Source of the DNA: Desulfobacterales bacterium
GTDB lineage: Bacteria > Desulfobacterota > Desulfobacteria > Desulfobacterales > 4be13
Length of the DNA stretch: 7,651 nucleotides
Direction: 5' to 3'
NCBI GenBank assembly: GCA_029934695.1
Contig: JAOZLU010000070.1
Location: forward strand, 11,322 to 18,972
The notes under the pieces were generated by a model. It saw only the letters and a list, made by a program, of their open reading frames with translations, searched no databases and was not told the DNA's origin. Positions 1 to 5,258 of this stretch are shown here, piece after piece. How positions within the stretch are numbered: position 1 is the stretch's first letter; every line of letters starts with the position of its first letter. The position numbers and the translations under genes are program-made.

Positions 1-95
1 TCAGTTGGAATGGTGGGTTCCGCTTCGCTTCACCCACCCTACAGATATCAGTTGGAAATGGTGGGTTCCGCTTCGCTTCACCCACCCTACAGATA
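1..95 (-). repeat. Tandem pair of REP-like palindromes
   Basis: Two near-identical units lie head to tail: 1-47 (47 bp) and 48-95 (48 bp, one extra A). Each holds a palindrome with 7-bp arms GGTGGGT and ACCCACC around a 13-nt loop (arms 12-18/32-38 and 60-66/80-86), followed on the plus strand by CTAC (39-42 and 87-90). Read on the minus strand, each is GTAG followed directly by a hairpin, which is the layout described for REP sequences associated with RAYT transposases. A third copy lies at 7580-7610 in the same orientation. No transposase is present, so membership of a RAYT-mobilised family is inferred. Confidence 0.8.
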
Positions 96-108
96 TCAGG
101 AACTCCGG

Positions 109-143
109 CAGACCTCCGAGGTTTCAAAAACCTCGGAGGTCTG
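109..143. repeat. Perfect 16-bp-stem hairpin downstream of the YIP1 gene
   Basis: The arms CAGACCTCCGAGGTTT (109-124) and AAACCTCGGAGGTCTG (128-143) are perfectly complementary around a 3-nt loop. It lies 23 bp beyond the stop codon of the minus-strand YIP1 gene, so it could end or stabilise that transcript. Neither strand has a T-run after the stem, so it is not a standard intrinsic terminator. It is more likely a dispersed palindromic repeat that may double as a 3'-end structure. Confidence 0.7.
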
Positions 144-166
144 TTAAAATTGAGGTCTGTTAAAAT
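136..166. repeat. Direct duplication of a 15-bp sequence
   Basis: GAGGTCTGTTAAAAT occurs at 136-150 and again at 152-166, separated by one T. The first copy begins inside the right arm of the 109-143 hairpin. The second ends one base before the YIP1 stop codon. It looks like a short tandem duplication at the edge of the hairpin repeat. Confidence 0.75.
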
Positions 167-748
167 CTATAATACCTGACCTTCATGAGACAGGATGCCG
201 CCAAAAAAACTCACGCCCAAAATTGTCGCAATAAGTGCTATTAAAACCATATACAAGACAATCGGGATGACAACGGCAAAAAGGGACGTGCGAATATCCA
301 ATTTATGGTAAACTGTCCCTACCGCGGTAAGCAGGAGCATCTGGTAAAAAAACAGCAGAGGGCCTATTGCAGGGAGTCCGTAAGAAATCACGCTGACAGC
401 CTGAGTATAACCGACCAGTTTTATTGTCGGCTCAATATCTCCTTCTCCGCCGGATAATTTGAAAAAGAGAAAAAGAACTGCCCCGCCGGTGAGTGTGCCG
501 ATAAGCATCAGGATCGGATATACGATGATCGCGGAGAATGCGCTTCCGAATGTCAGTATCGTTTTAATGATACCGGCAAGTACGCCGCAGATAATATTGA
601 AAACAATGACCTGCTCCCGGGCTTCATTGTGATCCCATTCATTAAAAAAAGTTCTCGGATGCATTATCACCTGTTTCCAGGTGTCTGCATAACGCTGCCA
701 TATTCTGTCAATATCGGGTGGTAAAGTAATATTCATAGCTTGTGCCAT
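167..748 (-). CDS. YIP1 family integral membrane protein
   Basis: A 193-residue hydrophobic protein. About the first 45 residues are polar and cytosolic-looking (DRIWQRYADTWKQVIMHPRTFF). Hydrophobic segments then lie near 47-67, 71-97, 113-142 and 155-183, giving roughly four to five membrane spans. The opening with W and HPRTFF, and the DIEPTIKLVGYTQAVSVI stretch near 104-121, resemble bacterial Yip1-domain proteins. Their function is poorly known, so none is assigned. The ATG at 748 has GGCAGAGG directly against it, which is poor spacing. The in-frame ATG at 736 (protein starting MNITLPPDIDR) is an equally plausible start. The stop is TAG. It is the last gene of the minus-strand group and is separated from gspB by 188 bp of repeat-like DNA, so cotranscription is uncertain. 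Confidence 0.8.
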   Translation of the reverse strand: MAQAMNITLPPDIDRIWQRYADTWKQVIMHPRTFFNEWDHNEAREQVIVFNIICGVLAGIIKTILTFGSAFSAIIVYPILMLIGTLTGGAVLFLFFKLSGGEGDIEPTIKLVGYTQAVSVISYGLPAIGPLLFFYQMLLLTAVGTVYHKLDIRTSLFAVVIPIVLYMVLIALIATILGVSFFGGILSHEGQVL

Positions 749-936
749 CCTCTGCCATCTGGCATCAAAAAAGAGTTGGTGTTCGCCTTATCGCCCATCA
801 CAGCGGCAGGCCCACCAGCGTAGGAAACCGCCCCGGTACTCCTGAGAAAAGGATTCTTAAATCCCTCCCCAGCGAGCCCGCGTGATTTGGCAATCCCGCG
901 GGAGCAGGAGAGGGGACGAACTTGTAAGTTGCTGTA
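749..936. other. Intergenic repeat-like region between gspB and the YIP1 gene
   Basis: No gene is supported here. A GC-rich imperfect inverted repeat spans about 862-916. Its core arms are CCCGCG (877-882) and CGCGGG (897-902), with outer CCCC (867-870) pairing to GGGG (912-915). It also holds the 10-bp palindrome TCCCGCGGGA (894-903). The composition and C/G-run arms resemble dispersed intergenic palindromes rather than a leader. No T-run follows the stem on the minus strand, so it is not called a terminator. Confidence 0.45.
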
Positions 937-2028
937 TTAGTGATCACCTCCTTTAAGCTGAAATTTCACTTCCCATTCCTCTTTTCCTTCTTTGACAAGG
1001 ATGTAATCCTCGCCGATGTGAGTGACAACAACCCCGTCAACTGATCCGCCTGCCCGGACGATCTTATCGTTTACCACTGCCATACGATCTTCTGGATTGC
1101 TGGACCAGACAATTGCCTGTATTTTCAACTTGTCGTTGTTTTTTTGTTTCGGCTTTGTCGTAGTCGAATGTCCTGATGACGGGGTATTTCGGGGATCCGG
1201 CTTTAATTCCCCGGAGGCATGTTTCTCTTTCCAGAGAGCAACTTCTTTCTCCAGCAAATCCAGTTTTGCAGATTGCTCAGGCGTTGTCACCATGTCCCTC
1301 ATTTTACCAACATGTTCCTGAAGCATATCCAGATCGGAAGCAATATCTTTTGGAAGGGCTGAAGACTTTTTTTCGGATCCGGTTTTTATTTTCGCAGCAG
1401 ATAAGGGGGCCTGTTTTTTTGTCTGCCCGGATTCCTCTTTCTTTTCCAGAGAGACAGGTTCCTTCTTTTGAGGCGCCTCCGCCTTTTTTTTGGAAAGGTC
1501 TGCAGATTTTTCCGGTTCGCTTTTTCTTTTTGTAACAGTTGCCGGAGCCTTTTCCCGTTTTTGCTTAATGTCCTCCGGGGAAACAGATTTATTGTGAGGC
1601 AGGTCAGCCGCGGCAATCTTCTTTTCAGAAAAATCTTCCGGTTTTTCAGGCTTGGTTTTTCTTGTTACAACGGCTGCCGGGGCATTTTTCTGTGTGCGTT
1701 CAGCATCTTTGTGATCCTCCAGAGAGGCAGCCTTCTTCTGGGACATATCCGGACCGGGAATCTTCTTTTCAGCAGGGCGAACATCAGTTTCTTTTTCAGC
1801 AACACCCGCTGGAAAAAACTTCCGGAGCGGTTTCTGACTGAAAGCAAACCATCCCCCGGCAACAATAACAGCAATAATCAGAACGGAAACAGACCTGTTA
1901 AAAAGCCGATGCCTTTTTGCCTGACTACGGATAGTCCCTTTTGTGTCTGTCGGCGGCCAGGATTGCCCCTGCTTCTGTTGCGGAGCTTGATTTTCAAGTT
2001 TTTTCAAAGCTTTTAGTATAGAGCTCAT
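937..2028 (-). CDS. gspB: GspB-like type II secretion assembly protein
   Basis: A 363-residue bitopic protein. The N-terminus MSSILKALKKLE is typical of GspB/ExeB. One membrane span lies near 46-63. A long Lys/Ala/Pro-rich periplasmic linker follows at about 65-225, holding three imperfect repeats (95-133, 134-178, 179-225). A helical, possibly coiled-coil stretch covers about 228-272. The C-terminal domain at about 300-356 (KLKIQAIVWSS, VNDKIVRAGGSVDGVVV, EDYILVKEG) matches the T2SSB domain. In characterised systems GspB works with the GspA ATPase to help secretin multimers assemble through the peptidoglycan. The ATG at 2028 has AAAGGAG at 2037-2043, 8 nt upstream. It starts 31 bp after the exeA-like stop, so the two are almost certainly one operon. 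No other gsp genes are in view. The linker is longer and more repetitive than I expect for the family. The last codons form an anti-16S sequence (see findings). Confidence 0.88.
   Translation of the reverse strand: MSSILKALKKLENQAPQQKQGQSWPPTDTKGTIRSQAKRHRLFNRSVSVLIIAVIVAGGWFAFSQKPLRKFFPAGVAEKETDVRPAEKKIPGPDMSQKKAASLEDHKDAERTQKNAPAAVVTRKTKPEKPEDFSEKKIAAADLPHNKSVSPEDIKQKREKAPATVTKRKSEPEKSADLSKKKAEAPQKKEPVSLEKKEESGQTKKQAPLSAAKIKTGSEKKSSALPKDIASDLDMLQEHVGKMRDMVTTPEQSAKLDLLEKEVALWKEKHASGELKPDPRNTPSSGHSTTTKPKQKNNDKLKIQAIVWSSNPEDRMAVVNDKIVRAGGSVDGVVVTHIGEDYILVKEGKEEWEVKFQLKGGDH
1354..1746 (-). repeat. Three imperfect coding repeats in the GspB linker
   Basis: Residues 95-133, 134-178 and 179-225 of the GspB-like protein align as three copies of a 39-47-residue unit. 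Each begins SQKK, SEKK or SKKK. Each then contains a PED/LED/SLE acidic spot, a KNAPA, EKAPA or KQAPL block, and ends with a K-rich segment such as TRKTKPEK, TKRKSEPEK or AKIKTGSEK. The underlying DNA shows matching similarity, which suggests internal duplication followed by divergence. Confidence 0.7.
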
Positions 2029-2059
2029 ATCTCAGACTCCTTTCAGGAATATTATTTGA

Positions 2060-3832
2060 TTACTGGCCAATATGCGGTATTTCCAACGATTTCATTTCAT
2101 TGTAAAGGATGATTTTTGTAAGGGGGCCAACAACACCGTCAACGGTCAGGCCATGTTTTTCCTGGATGGCTTCCACAGCTTCCCGGGTCTGATCGTCATA
2201 AACCGCGTTCATCTCAATGTCACTGAAGCCGATATCCCGCATGATCATCTTGAGGGTCATGATGGCATCCTCTGAAGCCTGGCGGGGAATGGACCCTGAA
2301 TAGGAAAAAAAATTTTTCCACGGGATATATGCCGGGCCGGACCAGTAAAATTCGACTTCATCCGGTTCAGCGGTAATGACATCATCCCCGATTCTGAATG
2401 TCATTTTCCTGTCGTCTGTTTTGACAAGCGTAAGATATCCGGGGGGTAAGCCTGTGGGAAGTGAAAATTCAAAGATGGCTGGAAGATTCAGTTTCTTTAT
2501 GAGTTCAAGTTCCCCGTCAACGCGATAGATTAAAAGCCCATTCTGCTTTGCACTAAGCCGGAAAAATGTCTGCACATCCTCCATGTCATCCAACTCTTTT
2601 TTAATGACAGGATCAATATCCCATAATTCCACCGCTGTTTTAAGCGCCATTGTTTTTGAAGAGGGGATGTCCATATTTCCCAGGAAATCTGCCAGATGAT
2701 GGATGGTTTCCGGAGCAGACTCTGACTCCCCGTCCGAATCTTCGGGCTGTTTCTGCTCTGAACTGGCAACCGCTTCTGTTTCATCCTGTTCCGATTCCAC
2801 AACATCCTGCTCCTCCGCGGGATTTTCTTCAGAGACAGCCTCAGCAGGTGACTTTGACGGCTCGGGTTGGGACTTGACAGGTTTTTTCTGACTTTCCGCT
2901 GTTTTAAGCACAGTGCCTGTATCAATGTTCACAAGTGAGAAAATAATCACGAGCAGTGCCGCACATACTACGGAAAAAAGCAGGATCAGTCTTTTGTCTT
3001 TGCGAAGGCCGAAGCGTCTGATATCCCCCCTGCCGGCCAGCTCTCTGATGGATGTTCTGGCGATGCTTCCGGTGATTTTGTGCTGATTCAGGCCGTAAGC
3101 TGTAAGGATAGCCCGGTCACAGGCAATATTGATCAGCCGGGGAATACCCCTTGCATATTTGTAAATTACCCAGAGGGCAGACAGACTGAACCGGATTCCC
3201 GGCTTTCGGGAGGCAATGCGGATCCGATGTTCAATATATTCCCTGGTCTCATTGAAGTTGAGAGGCATCAGATGATAACTCAGGGTGATCCGCTGTCCCA
3301 ACTGCCTGAGTTCATAAGAATCAAGCATTTCCGCCAGCTCAGGCTGCCCCACCAGGATAATCTGCAAAAGTTTGGTGGTGGTGGTTTCCAGGTTGGAAAG
3401 CAGTCGCAACTGTTCCAGGACCTCCTTACTGAGGTTCTGGGCCTCGTCAATGACCAGGATCACCTTTTTCCCTTCGGCCTTTTTTTCCATGAGGAAGAAA
3501 TTGAGCCTGTCAATAAGGGTCTTGGTATTATTCGGTTTTGAGTCAACCCCGAGTTCATCATTGATAGCCTTGAGCAACTGGATGGCATCCAGCTTGGGAT
3601 TGAAAATATAGGCCACCTCTGTATTTTGTTCCAAGTTATCCAGAAACACCCGGCAGAGGGTTGTTTTTCCCGTGCCCACCTCTCCTGTAATCTCCACAAA
3701 GCCGTCTCCCCGGGAAACTGCATAATCAAGATGCGCCAGAGCCTCTTCATGACTTCTGCTCAGAAAGAGGTACGCAGGATTCGGAACCAGTTGGAACGGT
3801 CTCTCCTTGAAACCAAAGAAATTTTCATACAT
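2060..3832 (-). CDS. exeA: ExeA/GspA-like AAA ATPase with a peptidoglycan-binding domain
   Basis: A 590-residue bitopic protein. The cytosolic ATPase (about 1-275) opens with the family hallmark MYENFFGFKERPF. It has Walker A GEVGTGKTT at 50-58 and Walker B VILVIDEAQ at 124-132. A membrane span lies at about 282-302, then a very acidic linker (about 321-376). Residues about 395-510 resemble the C39-peptidase-like periplasmic region of GspA homologues but contain no cysteine, so protease activity is not expected. A PG_binding_1-type repeat ends the protein (about 521-580; YDDQTREAVEAIQEKHG, VDGVVGPLT). GspA/ExeA uses ATP and peptidoglycan binding to help place the secretin. The open frame extends to a TTG at 3895, but I chose the ATG at 3832. 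It gives the conserved N-terminus and has GAGAGG (3842-3847) 9 nt upstream. It heads the operon with gspB. Related roles in pilus systems (MshM-like) cannot be excluded. Confidence 0.9.
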   Translation of the reverse strand: MYENFFGFKERPFQLVPNPAYLFLSRSHEEALAHLDYAVSRGDGFVEITGEVGTGKTTLCRVFLDNLEQNTEVAYIFNPKLDAIQLLKAINDELGVDSKPNNTKTLIDRLNFFLMEKKAEGKKVILVIDEAQNLSKEVLEQLRLLSNLETTTTKLLQIILVGQPELAEMLDSYELRQLGQRITLSYHLMPLNFNETREYIEHRIRIASRKPGIRFSLSALWVIYKYARGIPRLINIACDRAILTAYGLNQHKITGSIARTSIRELAGRGDIRRFGLRKDKRLILLFSVVCAALLVIIFSLVNIDTGTVLKTAESQKKPVKSQPEPSKSPAEAVSEENPAEEQDVVESEQDETEAVASSEQKQPEDSDGESESAPETIHHLADFLGNMDIPSSKTMALKTAVELWDIDPVIKKELDDMEDVQTFFRLSAKQNGLLIYRVDGELELIKKLNLPAIFEFSLPTGLPPGYLTLVKTDDRKMTFRIGDDVITAEPDEVEFYWSGPAYIPWKNFFSYSGSIPRQASEDAIMTLKMIMRDIGFSDIEMNAVYDDQTREAVEAIQEKHGLTVDGVVGPLTKIILYNEMKSLEIPHIGQ

Positions 3833-3841
3833 TTGTCCGAG

Positions 3842-3847
3842 CCTCTC
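3842..3847 (-). promoter_or_regulatory. Ribosome binding site that decides the exeA start
   Basis: GAGAGG on the minus strand lies 9 nt before the ATG at 3832. The upstream alternative start (TTG at 3895) has no comparable site, and this supports the 590-residue protein. Confidence 0.65.
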
Positions 3848-3911
3848 TGTAAAAGTTAAGCCGGAGTCCGAAAAATATTTTTTGAAGCGGGGCAAAAAAC
3901 AATTTTCGCAC

Positions 3912-3962
3912 TCTGGTTGTTGTGCTATTTTTTATAGTCTTTATAACTTTCTGGTTGTTGTG
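3912..3962. promoter_or_regulatory. 13-bp direct repeat in the exeA upstream region (candidate operators)
   Basis: TCTGGTTGTTGTG occurs exactly at 3912-3924 and 3950-3962, 38 bp apart. A weaker relative (TCGTTGTGG) follows at 3971-3979. The second copy overlaps the end of the predicted exeA -35 box and its spacer, and the first sits just past the -10. Both are also about 40-90 bp upstream of the rightward sigma-54 promoter, a usual distance for activator sites. The repeats are visible; the regulatory role is inferred. Confidence 0.5.
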
Positions 3963-3966
3963 TCAA
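3938..3966 (-). promoter_or_regulatory. Candidate sigma-70 promoter for exeA-gspB
   Basis: A perfect -35 hexamer TTGACA lies at 3966-3961. After a 17-bp spacer is TAAAGA (3943-3938). With a 15-bp spacer the better hexamer TATAAA (3945-3940) is available. The leader to the exeA ATG would be about 100 nt. Only the -35 is a strong match, so the exact -10 is uncertain. Confidence 0.45.
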
Positions 3967-4000
3967 TAAATCGTTGTGGAAGAGCAGTGGTATAAAATTT

Positions 4001-4016
4001 TGGCATGATTGTTGCA
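4001..4016 (+). promoter_or_regulatory. Near-consensus sigma-54 promoter, rightward
   Basis: TGGCATGATTGTTGCA matches the sigma-54 consensus TGGCACG-N4-TTGCW at all fixed positions except one (T for C). It keeps the invariant GG (4002-4003) and GC (4014-4015) ten bases apart. Transcription would begin near 4026-4028 and run right. The first gene in that direction is the ABC exporter at 4422, which gives a leader of about 395 nt; a non-coding transcript is the alternative. Such promoters need an enhancer-binding activator, and none is encoded here. Confidence 0.65.
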
Positions 4017-4053
4017 AAATGTCTGTTGCAGAACACTTTTACAAATTGGTTTT

Positions 4054-4100
4054 CCCGTGCAAATTGAAAAACTGCCCTGCATGCAATGAATTGCCGGGCT
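4054..4100 (+). other. Imperfect hairpins just downstream of the sigma-54 promoter
   Basis: A long-range imperfect pairing is possible between CCCGTGCAAATT (4054-4065) and AATTGCCGGG (about 4090-4099). The smaller hairpin GCAAT-GA-ATTGC (4083-4094) is nested by GCCC (4074-4077) and GGGC (4096-4099). It is followed by TATTTTC, a weak T-rich tract. It could be the 3' end of a short RNA of about 80 nt or an attenuator. The pairing is imperfect and a role is not established. Confidence 0.25.
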
Positions 4101-4152
4101 ATTTTCATAAGTCCCTTCGTACAGTATGTGTAAAGAGCTAAAAAAAAACAGT

Positions 4153-4298
4153 TAAGTACTCGGCCAAAAGTTTTTCAGGATTTTTTCACAAACCGCGGAT
4201 GAGTCCGCGGCAGACAGGCCGTCCGCGTTTATCTGCGTTCATCCGCTACTCATAATGGAACATATGCAGACATCTGAAAATATATGGCCAAGTACTTA
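4153..4298. mobile_element. MITE-like inverted-repeat element (146 bp)
   Basis: The ends are inverted copies. The left end reads TAAGTACTCGGCCA (4153-4166) and the right end, on the opposite strand, TAAGTACTTGGCCA (4298-4285), 13 of 14 identical. The similarity continues inward through TTTTCAG (to 4179 and 4273), giving imperfect 26-27-bp ends. TA lies at both outer edges, which fits insertion into a TA target as in IS630/Tc1-type elements. Inside is a perfect hairpin CCGCGGA-TGAG-TCCGCGG (4193-4210). There is no coding capacity. It sits between the sigma-54 promoter and the ABC exporter. Mobility is inferred from structure; no other copy is in the window. Confidence 0.55.
4193..4210. repeat. 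Perfect GC-rich hairpin inside the MITE-like element
   Basis: CCGCGGA and TCCGCGG form a 7-bp stem with a TGAG loop. On the plus strand no T-run follows, so it is not a standard terminator. Confidence 0.6.
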
Positions 4299-4327
4299 TT
4301 GTCTTTTAGCCTCAACAATGATATAGC
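4299..4327 (+). promoter_or_regulatory. Possible sigma-70 promoter for the ABC exporter
   Basis: TTGTCT (4299-4304) and TATAGC (4322-4327) are 17 bp apart, with four of six consensus bases in each. It directly abuts the right end of the MITE-like element and would leave a leader of about 88 nt. The match is modest and could be chance. Confidence 0.3.
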
Positions 4328-4342
4328 CTCCTTCATAAAATC

Positions 4343-4384
4343 CGGGAAGCAGTTTAAGTGCTTTTATCCGAGTTTCTGCTCCCG
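4343..4384 (+). other. Leader hairpin upstream of the ABC exporter
   Basis: CGGGAAGCAG (4343-4352) pairs with CTGCTCCCG (4376-4384) with one bulged A, around a 23-nt loop. It lies 37 nt before the exporter ATG, in the predicted 5' leader. No known riboswitch class is recognised. It is followed by GACAATCGC, not a T-run, so it is not a terminator. Confidence 0.35.
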
Positions 4385-4421
4385 ACAATCGCTGAAGACA
4401 AAACATTCAAATACTTAAACC

Positions 4422-5258
4422 ATGATCCGAATCGAAAATCTGAACAAATATTATAAAAGTATTCATGCACTGAAAGGGGTGACCCTTCATGTGGCAGAGG
4501 GAGAACTTTTTGCCTATCTGGGCCCCAACGGCGCGGGAAAAACCACCACCATCCGAATCCTGAACGGTCTGACAACGCTTTCTTCGGGAAATGCGTATCT
4601 GAACGGATTCAATATTGAAACCCATAAACTTCAGGCCAAACAGCAAAGCGGTCTGGTGCCCCAGTCCGCAAATCTGGATCAGGAACTCACGGTTTTTGAA
4701 AACTTGGACGTTCACGGCCGGCTTTTCGGAATGCCGGCAAAAAAAAGAGTTGAAAAAATTCACGAGCTTTTGGAATATGTGGACATGGCTGACAGAAAAG
4801 ACAGTCTGACCAAACATTTGTCAGGCGGGCTCAAACGTCGGGTGATGGTAGCGCGCGCGCTGGTCCATTCCCCCAAAATACTTTTTCTTGATGAACCCAC
4901 GGTGGGACTGGATGCCAATATCCGCAGGCGGATATGGGGACTTGTCAAAAAAATCCAGCAAAACGGGACCACGATTTTCCTCACCACACATTATATAGAG
5001 GAAGCGGAATTTCTCGCCCAGCGGGTCAGTTTTCTGGACAAAGGTGCCATTGTCGCAGTGGATATGCCTCAGAATCTCATGCGTCGCATAGGAACCTGGG
5101 CCATTGACAGGATCACCGATAATCAGATGGAAACCGTTTATTTTAAAACAAGAGAAGATGCTAATAAGTACATTGGCGGACAGAAAGAAAGCTTCACACT
5201 GAGGCGGGTAAATCTGGAAGATGCGTTTCTCTCACTTACAGGAAAGAAAGTTTTATGA
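4422..5258 (+). CDS. ABC-2 type exporter, ATP-binding subunit
   Basis: A 278-residue nucleotide-binding protein with every expected motif: Walker A GPNGAGKTT (34-42), Q-loop Q81, signature LSGGLKRR (133-140), Walker B ILFLDEPT (153-160), D-loop GLDA (162-165) and H-loop His190. A C-terminal extension ends NLEDAFLSLTG (264-274). That ending is typical of the DrrA/NodI/YadG group, which powers export of drugs, lipids or glycan-type molecules. The substrate cannot be read from sequence. The protein acts on the inner face of the cytoplasmic membrane with the permease encoded next. MIRIENLNKYY is the normal family start, yet no clear ribosome binding site precedes the ATG, so translation initiation may be weak or leader-dependent. 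The stop overlaps the permease start by 4 bp. Confidence 0.92.
   Translation: MIRIENLNKYYKSIHALKGVTLHVAEGELFAYLGPNGAGKTTTIRILNGLTTLSSGNAYLNGFNIETHKLQAKQQSGLVPQSANLDQELTVFENLDVHGRLFGMPAKKRVEKIHELLEYVDMADRKDSLTKHLSGGLKRRVMVARALVHSPKILFLDEPTVGLDANIRRRIWGLVKKIQQNGTTIFLTTHYIEEAEFLAQRVSFLDKGAIVAVDMPQNLMRRIGTWAIDRITDNQMETVYFKTREDANKYIGGQKESFTLRRVNLEDAFLSLTGKKVL

Noticed and set aside
1..95. Short CRISPR array
   Set aside because: There are only two units, the spacer-like parts are also repeated, and an identical single copy lies at 7580-7610. This is a palindromic interspersed repeat.
749..936. Small gene beginning at a GTG in the gspB anti-16S sequence
   Set aside because: The GTG lies inside the ribosome-binding sequence itself, and the frame runs through the GC-rich inverted repeat, giving a Pro/Gly/Leu-rich peptide typical of translated repeats.
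2303..2650. Active C39-type protease domain in the ExeA-like protein
   Set aside because: The region resembles the fold seen in GspA homologues but contains no cysteine to act as nucleophile.
3244..3600. Plus-strand frames opposite exeA, gspB and glnA
   Set aside because: They are shadows of well-supported minus-strand genes, with no family resemblance or ribosome binding sites.
3833..3895. N-terminal extension of the ExeA-like protein from a TTG at 3895
   Set aside because: The family starts at MYENFFGF-type sequence, the ATG at 3832 has a good ribosome binding site, and the TTG has none.
4019..4141. A 40-codon plus-strand frame with four cysteines (including CKLKNCPAC) right after the sigma-54 promoter
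   Set aside because: Its ATG lies upstream of the expected transcription start (about 4027), it has no ribosome binding site, and it resembles no protein I know. A chance frame is more likely.
4343..4384. Riboswitch in the exporter leader
   Set aside because: There is only one bulged hairpin, with no conserved aptamer core that I recognise.
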